From Candidatus Aalborgiella aggregata (lineage in GTDB: Bacteria; Pseudomonadota; Gammaproteobacteria; Burkholderiales; Burkholderiaceae_C), in assembly GCA_016705065.1 (NCBI GenBank), contig JADIYY010000002.1, positions 602,030-666,029 of the forward strand: a stretch of 64,000 nt of DNA, in the 5' to 3' direction. Below are positions 63,930-64,000 of the stretch, one piece after another. A program made the translations under genes and the position numbers. How positions within the stretch are numbered: the stretch's first letter is position 1; every line of letters begins with the position of its first letter. The notes under the pieces are model-generated. The model had not been told where the DNA came from, did not search any database, and saw nothing but the letters and a program-made list of their open reading frames with translations.

Positions 63930-64000
63930 TTGCCCAAAAAAATTGCCCATTTAGTAATACCCTATCAACAATTTCACACAGTTTAGAGCAACGTCTTTTT

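Noticed and set aside
63930..64000. Possible gene start after the flippase (TTG, then P-K-K-I-A-H-L-V-I-P)
   Set aside because: The frame stops after 18 codons; too short to judge at the window edge.

Overview
The window is a 64 kb piece of a bacterial chromosome. Gene order (tRNA-Tyr/Gly/Thr, tuf, tRNA-Trp, secE, nusG, rplKAJL, rpoBC; petABC with sspAB; secA, argJ; an ahcY operon with an S-adenosylhomocysteine riboswitch) and protein sequences point to a betaproteobacterium of order Burkholderiales, most like Comamonadaceae. The genus cannot be fixed from sequence alone.

Layout. 0-2.6 kb: a 3'-truncated acyl-CoA synthetase diverging from an alpha/beta hydrolase. 2.7-10.1 kb: an accessory block, visibly richer in GC. 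It starts beside a broken GNAT gene and holds a leftward ubiU-ubiV-ubiT-DGC-ubiX-ubiD cluster (oxygen-independent ubiquinone synthesis). A rightward DUF2249-nnrS pair is separated from it by a control region with two FNR/Dnr-like boxes. The block ends in a long poly-G tract that may be artefactual. 10.2-13.6 kb: ahcY-tlyA-metF under a SAH riboswitch. 13.7-18 kb: a periplasmic protein, a DegS/DegQ-like protease, a Nif3-like protein, pdxA and mscL. 18.3-22.4 kb: petABC, sspAB, tRNA-Thr. 22.5-32.9 kb: a DciA-like gene, an M23 peptidase, secA, argJ, a DUF815 ATPase, two Nudix genes, serS and an RsuA-like gene. 33-47 kb: the transcription/translation supercluster, all leftward. 47-52.4 kb: ung, a VanZ-like gene and trpC/D/G/E, leftward. 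52.8-55.1 kb: a chalcone-isomerase-like protein and fadD. 55.3-63.9 kb: a surface-polysaccharide locus with Wzm/Wzt, a methyltransferase-kinase resembling WbdD, further methyltransferases, GDP-fucose synthase and a flippase.

Two patterns stand out. (1) A family of about 45-bp palindromic elements occurs between genes and also inside reading frames (acyl-CoA synthetase, tlyA, trpE, serS, pdxA and perhaps the Nif3-like gene). It is translated in frame, in either orientation, without breaking the genes, much as Rickettsia palindromic elements do. (2) Five genes carry an apparent single-nucleotide frameshift: ubiD, ubiV, ubiU, one FkbM methyltransferase and the flippase. All lie in the two accessory blocks, while about 45 kb of housekeeping genes are intact. 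This suggests gene decay or phase variation more than random sequencing error, though error cannot be excluded without reads.
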